NCBI GenBank assembly: GCA_016212085.1
Contig: JACRHL010000019.1
Coordinates: forward strand, 124,001 to 188,000
From: Nitrospirota bacterium
GTDB taxonomy: Bacteria > Nitrospirota > JACRHL01
Direction of reading: 5' to 3'
DNA length: 64,000 nt
Shown: one piece after another, positions 55,413 to 63,943 of the stretch
Layout: each line of letters begins with the position of its first letter
Numbering within the stretch: position 1 is the stretch's first letter
Notes under the pieces: generated by a model
What the model was told of the DNA's origin: nothing
Databases searched by the model: none
Seen by the model: the letters and a program-made list of their open reading frames with translations, nothing else
Program-made: the position numbers and the translations under genes

Positions 55413-57110
55413 ATGTCCGTGCCTTCCGACATCGAGATCGCCCAGGCGGCGACCCTGCTGCCCATCACCGAGATCGCCAAGGGCCTCGGCCTCTCCGGGG
55501 ACGACCTGGAGCTGTACGGGAAGCACAAGGCCAAGGTTCACCTGGACGTGCTGGAGCGCCTGAAAAACCGCCCCGACGGCAAGTACATCGACGTGACCGC
55601 CATCACCCCCACCCCCCTGGGGGAGGGCAAGACCACCACCACCGTGGGCCTGGGCATGGGGCTGTGCCACATCGGCAAGAAGGCGGCCATCACCATCCGC
55701 CAGCCGTCCCTGGGGCCCGTGTTCGGCATCAAGGGTGGGGCCGCCGGCGGCGGCTATTCCCAGGTGGTGCCCATGGAGGACTTCAACCTCCACTTCACCG
55801 GCGACATCCACGCCATCGGCGCCGCCCACAACCTGCTGGCGGCCTTCATCGACAACCACCTCCACCACGGCAACGCCCTGGGGCTCGCCCCCCACTCCAT
55901 CACCTGGAACCGGGTGCTCGACATCTCGGACCGCGCCCTGCGCAACGTGGTCATCGGCCTGGGCGGCAAGATCGACGGCGTGCCCAGGGAGGCGCACTTC
56001 GACATCACCGTGGCCTCCGAGGTCATGGCCATCCTGGCCCTCACCACCAGCCTGGCGGACCTGCGCGCGCGGCTGGGGCGCGTGATCGTGGGCGCCACCC
56101 ACGACGGCCGCCCGGTGACGGCGGAGGACCTGGGCTGCGCCGGCGCCATGGCGGTGCTGCTCAAGGACGCCATCATGCCCAACCTGGTGCAGACGGTGGA
56201 AAACACCCCCGCCTTCGTGCACTGCGGGCCGTTCGCCAACATCGCCCACGGCAACTCGTCGGTGCTGGCGGACCAGATCGCCCTGAAGACGGCGGACTAT
56301 GTGGTGACCGAGTCCGGCTTCGGTGCCGACATGGGCATGGAGAAGTTCATGAACATCAAGTGCCGCCACTCGGGACTGAGGCCCGACGCGGTGGTGATCG
56401 TGGCCACCATCCGCGCCCTCAAGATGCACGGCGGCGTGGGCCGGATCGTGGCCGGCAAGCCCCTCACCGAAGACCTGCTCAAGGAGAACGTGGGCGCCGT
56501 GGAGGCGGGCTGCCAGAACCTGTTGAAGCAGATCGAGAACGCCCAGCAGTTCGGCGTGCCGGCGGTGGTTTGCATCAACGCCTTCCCCACCGACACGGAT
56601 GCGGAGGTGGCGGCCATCAAGCGCCTGTGCGCCGGCGTGGGGGTGGAGGCGGTCACCAGCACCCACTGGGCCCACGGCGGCAAGGGCGCCGCCGACCTGG
56701 CGCGGGCGGTGGTGGACGCGGCGGAGCGGCCCGGCAAGTTCCAGTTCCTGTACGCCGTGGAGGCGTCCATCGAGGACAAGATCCGCACCGTGGCCCAAAA
56801 AATCTACGGCGCCAGGGACGTGGACTTCGCCCCCCCGGCCAAGGCCGCCATCCAGCGGCTGGTGGCCCAGGGCCACGCCAACCTGCCCGTGTGCATCGCG
56901 AAAACCCACCTGTCCCTGTCCCACGACCCCAAGCTGCTGGGGCGGCCCGGCGGCTTCACCTTCCCCATCCGCGACATCAAGGTGAGCGCCGGCGCGGGCT
57001 TCCTCTACGCCCTGGCCGGCGACATCCGCACCATGCCGGGCCTGCCCAGCCGCCCGGCGGGCGAGAAGGTGGACCTGACGGCGGACGGGACGGTGGTGGG
57101 GCTTTTCTGA
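55413..57110 (+). CDS. fhs: Formate-tetrahydrofolate ligase
   Basis: Activates formate with ATP to 10-formyl-THF, feeding purine and methionyl-tRNA formylation or one-carbon assimilation. 565 residues; P-loop T-P-L-G-E-G-K-T-T-T-T at about residue 65, G-G-A-A-G-G-G-Y-S-Q-V-V-P-M-E, and F-A-N-I-A-H-G-N-S-S. ATG 55413 starts the conserved region. It is monocistronic here, with no folD neighbour. A 73-bp tandem repeat follows directly. Confidence 0.96.
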   Translation: MSVPSDIEIAQAATLLPITEIAKGLGLSGDDLELYGKHKAKVHLDVLERLKNRPDGKYIDVTAITPTPLGEGKTTTTVGLGMGLCHIGKKAAITIRQPSLGPVFGIKGGAAGGGYSQVVPMEDFNLHFTGDIHAIGAAHNLLAAFIDNHLHHGNALGLAPHSITWNRVLDISDRALRNVVIGLGGKIDGVPREAHFDITVASEVMAILALTTSLADLRARLGRVIVGATHDGRPVTAEDLGCAGAMAVLLKDAIMPNLVQTVENTPAFVHCGPFANIAHGNSSVLADQIALKTADYVVTESGFGADMGMEKFMNIKCRHSGLRPDAVVIVATIRALKMHGGVGRIVAGKPLTEDLLKENVGAVEAGCQNLLKQIENAQQFGVPAVVCINAFPTDTDAEVAAIKRLCAGVGVEAVTSTHWAHGGKGAADLARAVVDAAERPGKFQFLYAVEASIEDKIRTVAQKIYGARDVDFAPPAKAAIQRLVAQGHANLPVCIAKTHLSLSHDPKLLGRPGGFTFPIRDIKVSAGAGFLYALAGDIRTMPGLPSRPAGEKVDLTADGTVVGLF

Positions 57111-57111
57111 T

Positions 57112-57299
57112 TACAGTATCGCTGCGGGAAAGGCGTGGCTTTCCCTCGCTCCGCCGCATGCGCGGCGGGGCGCCCGTGGCGCCCTACAGTATCGCTGCGC
57201 GAAAGGCGCGGCTTTCCCTCGCTCCGCCGCATGCGCGGCGGGGCGCCCGTGGCGCCCTACAGTATCGCTGCGCGAAAGGTGCGGCTTGCGCTGGCTCCG
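57112..57299 (+). repeat. 73-bp tandem repeat, about 2.6 units
   Basis: Units start with TACAGTATCGCTGCG at 57112, 57185 and 57258. Each full unit contains three small palindromes: GGGAAAG-GCGTGG-CTTTCCC (or variant), CCGCCGC-ATGC-GCGGCGG and GGGCGCC-CGT-GGCGCCC. The third unit is cut after about 42 bp and is more diverged. It is located just after the fhs stop; the rest of the gap to 57427 shows no other gene. Confidence 0.88.
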
Positions 57300-57427
57300 T
57301 CGGTTCGGCACGCGACTCTGTTTCGGATATTTCGTTTATTGCGCTCGTTTCGGATAGCCGCTAGAATAGCCGAAGAGACGGCGATGGCCCGGGCATTTCG
57401 CCGCCATATGGGAGCGCAAGGAAAAAA

Positions 57428-57886
57428 ATGGGAAAGTCCTCCGTTTGTCGGCACGAGCCCGTGTCGTTGAGCGCCGCCGACGCGAAACTGGCCACGGAAA
57501 GCAGCCGCCTGCTGGCGGCGTGCCTTGGCAAGGGGGCCACGGCCCGCATCCGCGTGATTGACGGCGAAACGGACATCACCGTGCCCATCGCCGCCATGCA
57601 CCTGCTGGTGGAAATCCTGAGCCACATGGCGAAGGGCGACGCCGTCACCCTGGTCCCCCACAACGCCGAGCTCACCACCCAACAGGCGGCGGACCTGTTG
57701 AATGTTTCCCGCCCCTACCTGGTGAAGCTGCTGGAGGCCGGGAGACTGCCCTTCCACATGGTTGGCACCCACCGGCGCATCACGTTTCAGGATCTGATGG
57801 CGTATAAGGAACAGAGCCGCACGGACCGCAAACGGGCCTTGGACGATCTGGCGGCGTTGACCGAGGAATTAGGTCTGCGGGACTGA
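57428..57886 (+). CDS. Antitoxin with excisionase-type helix-turn-helix
   Basis: 152-residue protein whose C-terminal half is an excisionase/MerR-like DNA-binding domain: L-T-T-Q-Q-A-A-D-L-L-N-V-S-R-P-Y-L-V-K-L-L-E-A-G-R-L-P, then H-R-R-I-T-F-Q-D-L. The N-terminal half is a helical region typical of antitoxins paired with PIN toxins. It is immediately followed (4 bp) by the PIN gene, so it most likely neutralises the toxin and represses the operon. Confidence 0.85.
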   Translation: MGKSSVCRHEPVSLSAADAKLATESSRLLAACLGKGATARIRVIDGETDITVPIAAMHLLVEILSHMAKGDAVTLVPHNAELTTQQAADLLNVSRPYLVKLLEAGRLPFHMVGTHRRITFQDLMAYKEQSRTDRKRALDDLAALTEELGLRD

Positions 57887-57890
57887 CGGA

Positions 57891-58457
57891 ATGGCCAGTT
57901 TCGTGGCGCTTTACGACGCGTGCGTGTTGTACCCCAACACCACCCGCGACGTGTTGCTGTCACTGGCCGGCACGGACCTGTTCCGCGCCCGCTGGACTAA
58001 CCGGATCCACGACGAGTGGACGGCAAACCTCCTGCGCAACCGCCCCAACCTTGCGGACCGGGTTCCGCGCATCCGCGAACTCGTGGACGCCAGCGTTCCC
58101 GACTGCCTGGTCACCGGCTTTGAGGGTTACATCGACGGCCTGACCCTCCCCGATCCCGGCGACCGGCACGTGCTGGCGGCGGCCATCCGGTGCAATGCGG
58201 CCGTGATCGTCACCACCAACCTGAAGGATTTTCCATCCGAGGCGCTGGCGGCATACGGCGTGGAGGCCCAGCATCCGGATGACTTTGTACGGCATCTTCT
58301 CGACATATCCGCCGGCCAGGTGTGCGCCGCGCTGAGAAGGCAGCGCGAACGGCTCAAGAAACCCCCGCTGGCGGCGGACGAATTTCTCGCGCACCTCGCA
58401 TCGAAGGGGTTTACGACAACGGTGGCCTCCCTGGAAGGGTACGTCGACATCCTCTGA
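57891..58457 (+). CDS. PIN-domain toxin
   Basis: 188-residue PIN-fold nuclease: A-L-Y-D9-A-C-V-L-Y-P supplies the first acidic metal ligand, D-P-G-D-R-H-V-L-A-A-A-I the central acidic site, and V-T-T-N-L-K-D-F-P the last. A C-terminal helical extension (about 140-188) is usual for the VapC-like group paired with excisionase-type antitoxins. Expected activity is site-specific RNase, inhibiting growth unless bound by the upstream antitoxin. Confidence 0.87.
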   Translation: MASFVALYDACVLYPNTTRDVLLSLAGTDLFRARWTNRIHDEWTANLLRNRPNLADRVPRIRELVDASVPDCLVTGFEGYIDGLTLPDPGDRHVLAAAIRCNAAVIVTTNLKDFPSEALAAYGVEAQHPDDFVRHLLDISAGQVCAALRRQRERLKKPPLAADEFLAHLASKGFTTTVASLEGYVDIL

Positions 58458-58499
58458 CCGGGCCTGCCGGATCCCACCCACACCCGGCAACCGCCCCCC

Positions 58500-59063
58500 C
58501 TACTCGAAATCGAACGTCCACCCCACCGACACCATCGTGCTCTTCTCCCCCCTGGGCACGCCGCCGTCGCCCAGGTAGGTGCGGCGGGTCCAGCAGGCCC
58601 ACAGGGGTCTTAAACGCAGCATGGCGCCCCACTCGGCAAAGCCCTCGATGCCGATGACGGTGGTGCGCTCGTTGCCATCCGTGGAGTCGTCCACGGCGGC
58701 CACCAGCCCGCCCAGCGCCGCGTAGGGGGTCACCGGCAACGGCAGGGCCACCCCGGCGGAGCCCTCCACCCCGCTCCAAAGCTGCTGCTTGTCGGCGCTC
58801 ACGAACCACGCCCCGCGCAGCACCAGCCACGGGTCGCCGAAGGCCATCACCCCCACGCCGCCGGCCCCCTCGTCCCGGCGCGAGTCCGATTCGCCGAACA
58901 GGTACCAGGTGCCCCAGCCGTCCGCGTTTCCCTGCATGGCCAGGGGGCCCAGGACCCACTCGGCAAAATTCCTCCCCGCCTCGTCGGCGCGGGCGGGTGC
59001 CGCCCACAGGAGCAGGCAGGCGCACAGCAGGATCGGGAACGGGGAGGGACGAGAAATCGGCAC
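58500..59063 (-). CDS. Exported beta-barrel-like protein of unknown function
   Basis: 187 residues from GTG 59063: signal peptide with core P-I-L-L-C-A-C-L-L-L-W-A and cleavage after A-R-A, then alternating strands (G-W-G-T-W-Y-L-F-G-E-S, G-V-G-V-M-A-F, M-V-S-V-G-W-T-F-D-F-E). The C-terminal W-T-F-D-F-E lacks a strict terminal Phe but is otherwise barrel-like. No family recognised. It is convergent with the PIN gene and divergent from the Nudix gene. Confidence 0.6.
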   Translation of the reverse strand: MPISRPSPFPILLCACLLLWAAPARADEAGRNFAEWVLGPLAMQGNADGWGTWYLFGESDSRRDEGAGGVGVMAFGDPWLVLRGAWFVSADKQQLWSGVEGSAGVALPLPVTPYAALGGLVAAVDDSTDGNERTTVIGIEGFAEWGAMLRLRPLWACWTRRTYLGDGGVPRGEKSTMVSVGWTFDFE

Positions 59064-59156
59064 GGCGGTTACTCCGGCGCGCACGCTATCACACCGCCGC
59101 CACCCCGTCCATCCGGCGCCCGCCCATGCTGGACCACGCCGCGCCCGACCGGGATA

Positions 59157-59744
59157 ATGACGTTCATGAGCGACCACCCCGCAAGGCCCCCCCACCCCAC
59201 CGACGGCGACATCCTCGACGTGGTGGACGCCCACAACCAGGTGATCGGCCAGGCCACCCGCCGCGAGGTGCACGCACAAGGGCTGATGCACCGCTCCGTG
59301 CACGTGTTCCTGCTCAACCCCCACGGCCACCTCTACATCCAGCAGCGCGCGGCGGACAAGGACACCTTTCCCGGCGCCCACGACTCCTCCGCCGCCGGCC
59401 ATGTGGACGCGGGCGAGGGCTATCACGAGGCCGCCGCCAGGGAGCTTCGGGAGGAGCTGGGCCTCGCGCCGGGGCAGATCAGCCACATGATGCAGGTGGG
59501 CGAGCTGGGGGCCAGCGCGGAGAACGGCTGGGAGCACGTGCGCTTCTACCTGGCGCGCACCGGCCACACCCCGGTGCCCGACCCGGCGGAGGTGGCCCAC
59601 GGCGCCTTCTACCCCCTGGACCGGGTGGAGGACCTGATCGCCTCCCCCGCTTGCCACTTCGCCCCCACCTTCCGCATCCTCTACCTGTTCTACGCCACCC
59701 AGCTCGCCCCAAAAGTGGCCAGCGGCGAGATTTTCGGCCCCTGA
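59157..59744 (+). CDS. Nudix hydrolase, YfcD/IPP-isomerase-like
   Basis: 195 residues. The Nudix box G-H-V-D-A-G-E-G-Y-H-E-A-A-A-R-E-L-R-E-E-L is complete (GX5EX7REUXEE pattern). H-R-S-V-H-V-F-L-L-N and Q-Q-R-A-A-D-K-D-T-F-P-G match the YfcD/Idi-like subgroup. Substrate not predictable. ATG 59157 or in-frame ATG 59166 may be used. Confidence 0.9.
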   Translation: MTFMSDHPARPPHPTDGDILDVVDAHNQVIGQATRREVHAQGLMHRSVHVFLLNPHGHLYIQQRAADKDTFPGAHDSSAAGHVDAGEGYHEAAARELREELGLAPGQISHMMQVGELGASAENGWEHVRFYLARTGHTPVPDPAEVAHGAFYPLDRVEDLIASPACHFAPTFRILYLFYATQLAPKVASGEIFGP

Positions 59745-59859
59745 CCGGCCCCCCCTTGCCGCTGGCCGCCGCCGGGGCGCTTCGGGCATAATGCGCCCAC
59801 CCGCCGCTGGTGGCGGACGCCCCGCAACCGCCCCCCCAAACCGCCAAGGCAGACCGGCC

Positions 59860-60894
59860 GTGCCCACCCCCCCCGATCCCGCCCGCATCAAAGCCCTGCT
59901 GCCCGCCGGCGGCGATGTCACCCTGACCGCCCTGCCCGGCGACGCGGGCAACCGCCGCTACTTCCGGGTGTTCCAGGGGAACGCCACTTTCATCCTCATG
60001 CAGATGGCCGACCCGGAGGGCTTCAAGGCCAGCGAGGAGGCCACCACCGGCACCGTGGCGTCCGACGAGATCCCGTTCCTCAACATCCAGCGCCACCTGG
60101 AGCGGGCCGGGCTGCCCGTGCCCCGCGTGACCGGCACCGCCATGGAGCACGGCCTGATCCTGCTGGAGGACCTGGGCGACACCTCGCTCATGGCGGCCAT
60201 CCAGGCCGACCCGGCGCGGGCGGAAGGGCTGTACGGCGCCGCCATCGACCACCTGGTCGCCCTGCAACGGGCCAAGCTGGACGGCGACTGCCTAGCCACC
60301 CGCCGCGCCTACTCCGCCGAGCTGTTCATGTGGGAGTTCGGCCACTACCTGGAATACGGGGTGGAGGCGCTGCACGGCAAGAAGATCCCCGCCGCCACCG
60401 GCGCCGCCCTGCGCGAGCGGCTGTCGGGAATCGCCCGGGGCCTGGGCGCCCTGCCAACCGTGCCCGTGCACCGGGACTACCACTCCCGCAACATCATGGT
60501 GCGCCCCGACGGGAAACTGGGCATCATCGACTTCCAGGACGCCCTCATGGGCCCCGCCACCTACGACCTGGCCTCGCTGTTGTGGGACCCCTACGTGACC
60601 CTGCCCACGGGCCTCGCCGACCGCCTGGCGGCCCGCTACGCGGACGCGGCGCTGCCCCCCGTGGGGCCGCTCAGGGCGGACTTCGGGCGGCTGCTGGCCC
60701 TCACCGCCCTGCAACGGCTGCTCAAGGCCGCCGGGCGCTTCGTCTACATCGACCGGGTGAAGGGCAACCCGAATTTTCTGGCCGACGTGCCGGCGTGCCT
60801 GAACCGGGCCGCGCGCATCCTGGCGGGCGACCCGGCGCTGGCGCCGCTGCGCGAGCTGTTCGCCGCGCTGGAGCCGCGCCTGGGGGCGGGCTGA
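59860..60894 (+). CDS. amgK: N-acetylmuramate/N-acetylglucosamine kinase AmgK
   Basis: Phosphorylates MurNAc at the anomeric position in the peptidoglycan recycling route that bypasses de novo UDP-GlcNAc synthesis. Aminoglycoside-phosphotransferase fold: the kinase core H-R-D-Y-H-S-R-N-I-M-V and D-F-Q-D-A, with G-D-A-G-N-R-R-Y-F near the start. GTG 59860 gives 344 residues, close to characterised AmgK; in-frame ATG 59791 would add a low-complexity Pro/Ala extension. murU follows after 5 bp, which fixes the assignment. Confidence 0.9.
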   Translation: MPTPPDPARIKALLPAGGDVTLTALPGDAGNRRYFRVFQGNATFILMQMADPEGFKASEEATTGTVASDEIPFLNIQRHLERAGLPVPRVTGTAMEHGLILLEDLGDTSLMAAIQADPARAEGLYGAAIDHLVALQRAKLDGDCLATRRAYSAELFMWEFGHYLEYGVEALHGKKIPAATGAALRERLSGIARGLGALPTVPVHRDYHSRNIMVRPDGKLGIIDFQDALMGPATYDLASLLWDPYVTLPTGLADRLAARYADAALPPVGPLRADFGRLLALTALQRLLKAAGRFVYIDRVKGNPNFLADVPACLNRAARILAGDPALAPLRELFAALEPRLGAG

Positions 60895-60899
60895 CGGCC

Positions 60900-61649
60900 G
60901 TGGCGGCGCGGGTGGACACGGCCATGGTGCTGGCCGCCGGGCGCGGCGAGCGGCTGCGCCCCCTCACCGAGCGCGTCCCCAAGCCGCTGGTGCCCGTGGG
61001 CGGCCGGCCCATGGTGGCCCACGTGCTGGCGCTGCTGGCCCGCCACGGCATCACCCGCGTCCACATGAACACCCACCACCTGGGGGAGCGGCTCCCCGAC
61101 GCCCTGGGCGACGGACGCCGGTTCGGCGTGACCGTCACCTATCACCCGGAGGACGTGCTGCTGGGCACCGGCGGCGGCCTGCTGAACGCCCGGCACCACA
61201 ATCCCGAACTGGCGGACGGGCCGTTCGTGATGATCAACGCCGACGTGCTGTGCGACGTGGACCTGTCCGCCGTCATCGCCCGCCATCTGCAAACCGGCGC
61301 CCTGGCCACCCTGGTGCTGCGCCCCGATCCGGCGCAGGCGGCCTTCGGCATCCTGGCCTTCGACGATGGCGGGCGCATCCGCCGCTTTCTGGAGGTGGAC
61401 ACGGGCCCCGCCCCCCACGAGCGCATGTTCACGGGCATCCAGGTGCTGTCACCGGGGATCTTCCGCCTCATGCCGGACGGCGGGGCGTTCCCCATCACCG
61501 ACTGCTACAAGGCGGCCCTGAGGGCGGGCATGGCGCTTGCCGCCTTCGACCACGCCGGCTACTGGAACGACCTGGGCACCCCGGAGCGGCTCCTGAACGC
61601 CGAGGCGGACATCGCCGCCGGGCGCTTTGTCCCCCCCGTGGCGCCGTGA
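60900..61649 (+). CDS. murU: N-acetylmuramate-1-phosphate uridylyltransferase MurU
   Basis: Forms UDP-MurNAc from the AmgK product. Nucleotidyltransferase signature L-A-A-G-R-G-E-R-L-R-P-L-T-E-R-V-P-K-P-L at the N terminus, G-T-G-G-G-L, and I-N-A-D-V-L for metal binding. 249 residues from GTG 60900; GTG 60912 is also possible. The amgK-murU pair is linked to intrinsic fosfomycin resistance in pseudomonads because the route avoids MurA. Its stop overlaps the GTG of the next gene. Confidence 0.92.
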   Translation: MAARVDTAMVLAAGRGERLRPLTERVPKPLVPVGGRPMVAHVLALLARHGITRVHMNTHHLGERLPDALGDGRRFGVTVTYHPEDVLLGTGGGLLNARHHNPELADGPFVMINADVLCDVDLSAVIARHLQTGALATLVLRPDPAQAAFGILAFDDGGRIRRFLEVDTGPAPHERMFTGIQVLSPGIFRLMPDGGAFPITDCYKAALRAGMALAAFDHAGYWNDLGTPERLLNAEADIAAGRFVPPVAP

Positions 61650-62521
61650 CCGTGCCCGACGCCCTGGCGGGCCTGATCCTGGGCACCCTGGCCTCCGTGT
61701 GCTGGGGGGTGGCCGACTTCATCGCGCGGGGCGCCAGCCGCAAGGTGGGCGAGCACCTCACCCTGCTGGGGGTGCTGGCGGTGGGGGCGGTGGGGGTGGG
61801 CGGCTACGCCCTGCCCCGGGGGCTGGAATCCGTGGACGGCCGGGCCGCCCTGCTCATCACCATCACCGCCCTCATCACCCTGGTGGGCTATCTGGCCCTG
61901 TACCGGGCGTTCCGGGTGGGCATGCTCAGCGTGGCCTCGGGCATCGCCAGCTGCAACGCCATCATCCCGGTGATCCTGGCGCTGGTGCTGCTGGGGGAGC
62001 GGCCGCTGCCGTGGCAGTATGCGGGCATCGTGCTGGTGCTGGCGGGGGTGGTGCTGCTGTCCATGCGTGGATTCGGGCGCGGCCTGGGGCGGCAGGCGCC
62101 CCAGGGCCAGGCCCTGGGGGTGGCCCCGGCGCTCACCGCCATGACCCTGTTCGGCCTGGGGCTGTTCGGCATGAAGCTGTGCGTGAGCGCCGCCGGCCCC
62201 ACCACCGTGGCCCTGGCGGTGCGGGTGATCGGCGTGGCGGCGCTGGGGGCGTGGCTGCTTGCCGGCGGGCGGCTGGCGATGCCCCCGCGCGAGGTGCGCG
62301 GGGCGCTGATCGCCGCGGGGCTCCTGGACGCGGCGGCGTTCGTCTTCTTTTGCGAGGCGCTCACCCGCACCCTGCTGTCGCTGGTGGCGCCCATCTCCAG
62401 CACCATCCCGGTGGTCACCGTGGCACTGGCCTATTTTCTGCTGCACGAGCGGCTGCGCCCCAACCAGTGGGCGGGGCTGGCCATGGCCGTCACCGGCATC
62501 GCCCTGGTGGCCGCCGGCTGA
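61646..62521 (+). CDS. EamA-family permease (drug/metabolite transporter)
   Basis: 291-residue inner-membrane protein with ten hydrophobic helices arranged as two EamA repeats (about 5-140 and 150-290; internal similarity at the I-A-S-C-N-A-I-I-P-V-I-L-A-L and I-S-S-T-I-P-V-V-T-V-A-L blocks, each followed by E-R). GTG 61646 overlaps the murU stop (GTGA), with GTG 61652 as an alternative. Co-expression with amgK-murU suggests a wall-recycling or sugar-export link, but the substrate is not predictable. Confidence 0.88.
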   Translation: MTVPDALAGLILGTLASVCWGVADFIARGASRKVGEHLTLLGVLAVGAVGVGGYALPRGLESVDGRAALLITITALITLVGYLALYRAFRVGMLSVASGIASCNAIIPVILALVLLGERPLPWQYAGIVLVLAGVVLLSMRGFGRGLGRQAPQGQALGVAPALTAMTLFGLGLFGMKLCVSAAGPTTVALAVRVIGVAALGAWLLAGGRLAMPPREVRGALIAAGLLDAAAFVFFCEALTRTLLSLVAPISSTIPVVTVALAYFLLHERLRPNQWAGLAMAVTGIALVAAG

Positions 62522-62571
62522 CGGCGCGCTATACTCGTCCCCTGGCGGCGCACACGGCGGAGGCGTGATCG

Positions 62572-63207
62572 GTGGAAACCTGGTTCGACGGGCGATTGGT
62601 CAGCGAGTTCGTCACCTACTTCGTGGTGCTCGACCCGCTGGGCATGGCGCCCCTGTTCTGGGCCCTCACCCACAAGGGGTCGCGCCCCTACCAGGTGCGC
62701 ATGGCGCTGATGGGGGTGGGGCTGGCCACCGCCATGCTGCTGCTGTTCGCCTTCACCGGCAAGGGGATCCTGCTGACGTTCGGCATCTCCATGCCCGCGT
62801 TCCGCATCGCCGGCGGGCTGCTGCTGTTCCTGCTGTCCATCGACATGATCTTCGCCCGCCAGTCGGGCCTGCGCTCCACCACCGTGCGCGAGCAGGAGGA
62901 GGCCGCCCACCGGGAGGGCATCGCCGTGTTTCCGCTGGCGTTCCCGCTCATCGCCGGGCCCGGCGCGCTCACCACGGTGCTGCTGTTCTCGGAGCGGCCG
63001 CAGGGGCTGGTGGCGGCCCTGCCCAGCCTGGTGGTGATGCTGGTGGTGCTGGGCATGCTGCTGGGCTGCCTGCTGGCGGCGGACACCCTCATGCGGCGCC
63101 TGGGCGAAACCGGCGCCAACGTGGTGTCGCGCGTGCTGGGGCTGATCCTGGCGGCCCTGTCGGTGCAGTACGTGATCGACGGCATCAGGGACAGCCTGCT
63201 GCCCTGA
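62572..63207 (+). CDS. MarC-family integral membrane protein
   Basis: 211 residues with six membrane helices and the MarC/UPF0056 hallmarks V-V-L-D-P-L-G-M-A-P-L-F, G-I-S-M-P-A-F-R-I-A-G-G-L-L-L-F, and F-P-L-A-F-P-L-I-A-G-P-G-A-L-T-T-V. Function of the family is unknown; E. coli MarC is not a confirmed drug transporter. TATACT at 62530-62535 may be its -10 hexamer. Start is GTG 62572. Confidence 0.93.
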   Translation: METWFDGRLVSEFVTYFVVLDPLGMAPLFWALTHKGSRPYQVRMALMGVGLATAMLLLFAFTGKGILLTFGISMPAFRIAGGLLLFLLSIDMIFARQSGLRSTTVREQEEAAHREGIAVFPLAFPLIAGPGALTTVLLFSERPQGLVAALPSLVVMLVVLGMLLGCLLAADTLMRRLGETGANVVSRVLGLILAALSVQYVIDGIRDSLLP

Positions 63208-63315
63208 AGGCCCCCCCCTTCGCGCGCCCCCCTTTCCGCGCTTCTGCAAAACCCCTTATAGTTAGCGGAGTACCCTTTTCGCGGCGGGCCGGATGCCCCC
63301 GCCGATGGAGGCCCC

Positions 63316-63939
63316 ATGGACGCGGCACGCCACCCGCTCAAGGTTACCGTGTACTCGGACTACATCTGCCCGTTCTGCTACGTGGGCGACCGCCGCCTGC
63401 GCCGGCTGGCGGAACGCTTTCCCCTGGACATCACCTGGCGGCCGGTGGAGATCCACCCGGAAACCCCGCCCGAGGGCATGCCCCTGGAGCGGCTCGGCTA
63501 CCCACCGGAGGTGTGGGAGAAGATGATGGCGCACCTGGGCAACATGGCCGCCGAGGAGGGCATCGCCCTGGCGGAGCGCCACTTCACTACCAACTCCCAC
63601 AACGCCCTGCTGCTGGCGGAGGCGGCCCGCGAGCTGGGCGAAGAGGTGTTCGGGCGGGTGCACGAGGGGCTGTTCCACGCCTTCTTCTGCGAGGGGCGCA
63701 ACATCGGCGAGGCGGCCGTGCTGGCCGACATCGCCGTCCGGGCGGGCATGGCGCGGGAGGCCTTCGACCGGGCCCTGGCCGACCCCCGCCACGAGGACGC
63801 CCTGCGCGAGAACTTCGTGTCCGCCCGCCAGGACGGGGTGACCGGCGTGCCCACCCTGGTCATCAACGGCCACCGGGTGCAGGGGGCCGTGCCCCTGGCC
63901 AACCTGCTTTTGCTCGCCGAGGAACTGGTCGAGGGCTGA
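63316..63939 (+). CDS. DsbA-family oxidoreductase, FrnE-like
   Basis: 207-residue thioredoxin-fold protein with an inserted helical domain. The active site C-P-F-C lies in S-D-Y-I-C-P-F-C-Y-V-G, and the cis-Pro loop is G-V-T-G-V-P-T-L-V-I. No signal peptide, so it is cytoplasmic like FrnE (2-hydroxychromene-2-carboxylate isomerase-like) and not periplasmic DsbA. Start ATG 63316; ATG 63307 lies upstream in another frame. Confidence 0.92.
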   Translation: MDAARHPLKVTVYSDYICPFCYVGDRRLRRLAERFPLDITWRPVEIHPETPPEGMPLERLGYPPEVWEKMMAHLGNMAAEEGIALAERHFTTNSHNALLLAEAARELGEEVFGRVHEGLFHAFFCEGRNIGEAAVLADIAVRAGMAREAFDRALADPRHEDALRENFVSARQDGVTGVPTLVINGHRVQGAVPLANLLLLAEELVEG

Positions 63940-63943
63940 CCGG

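Noticed and set aside
57112-57299. Possible CRISPR array
   Set aside because: The units are contiguous 73-bp tandem copies without unique spacers, and no cas gene is nearby.
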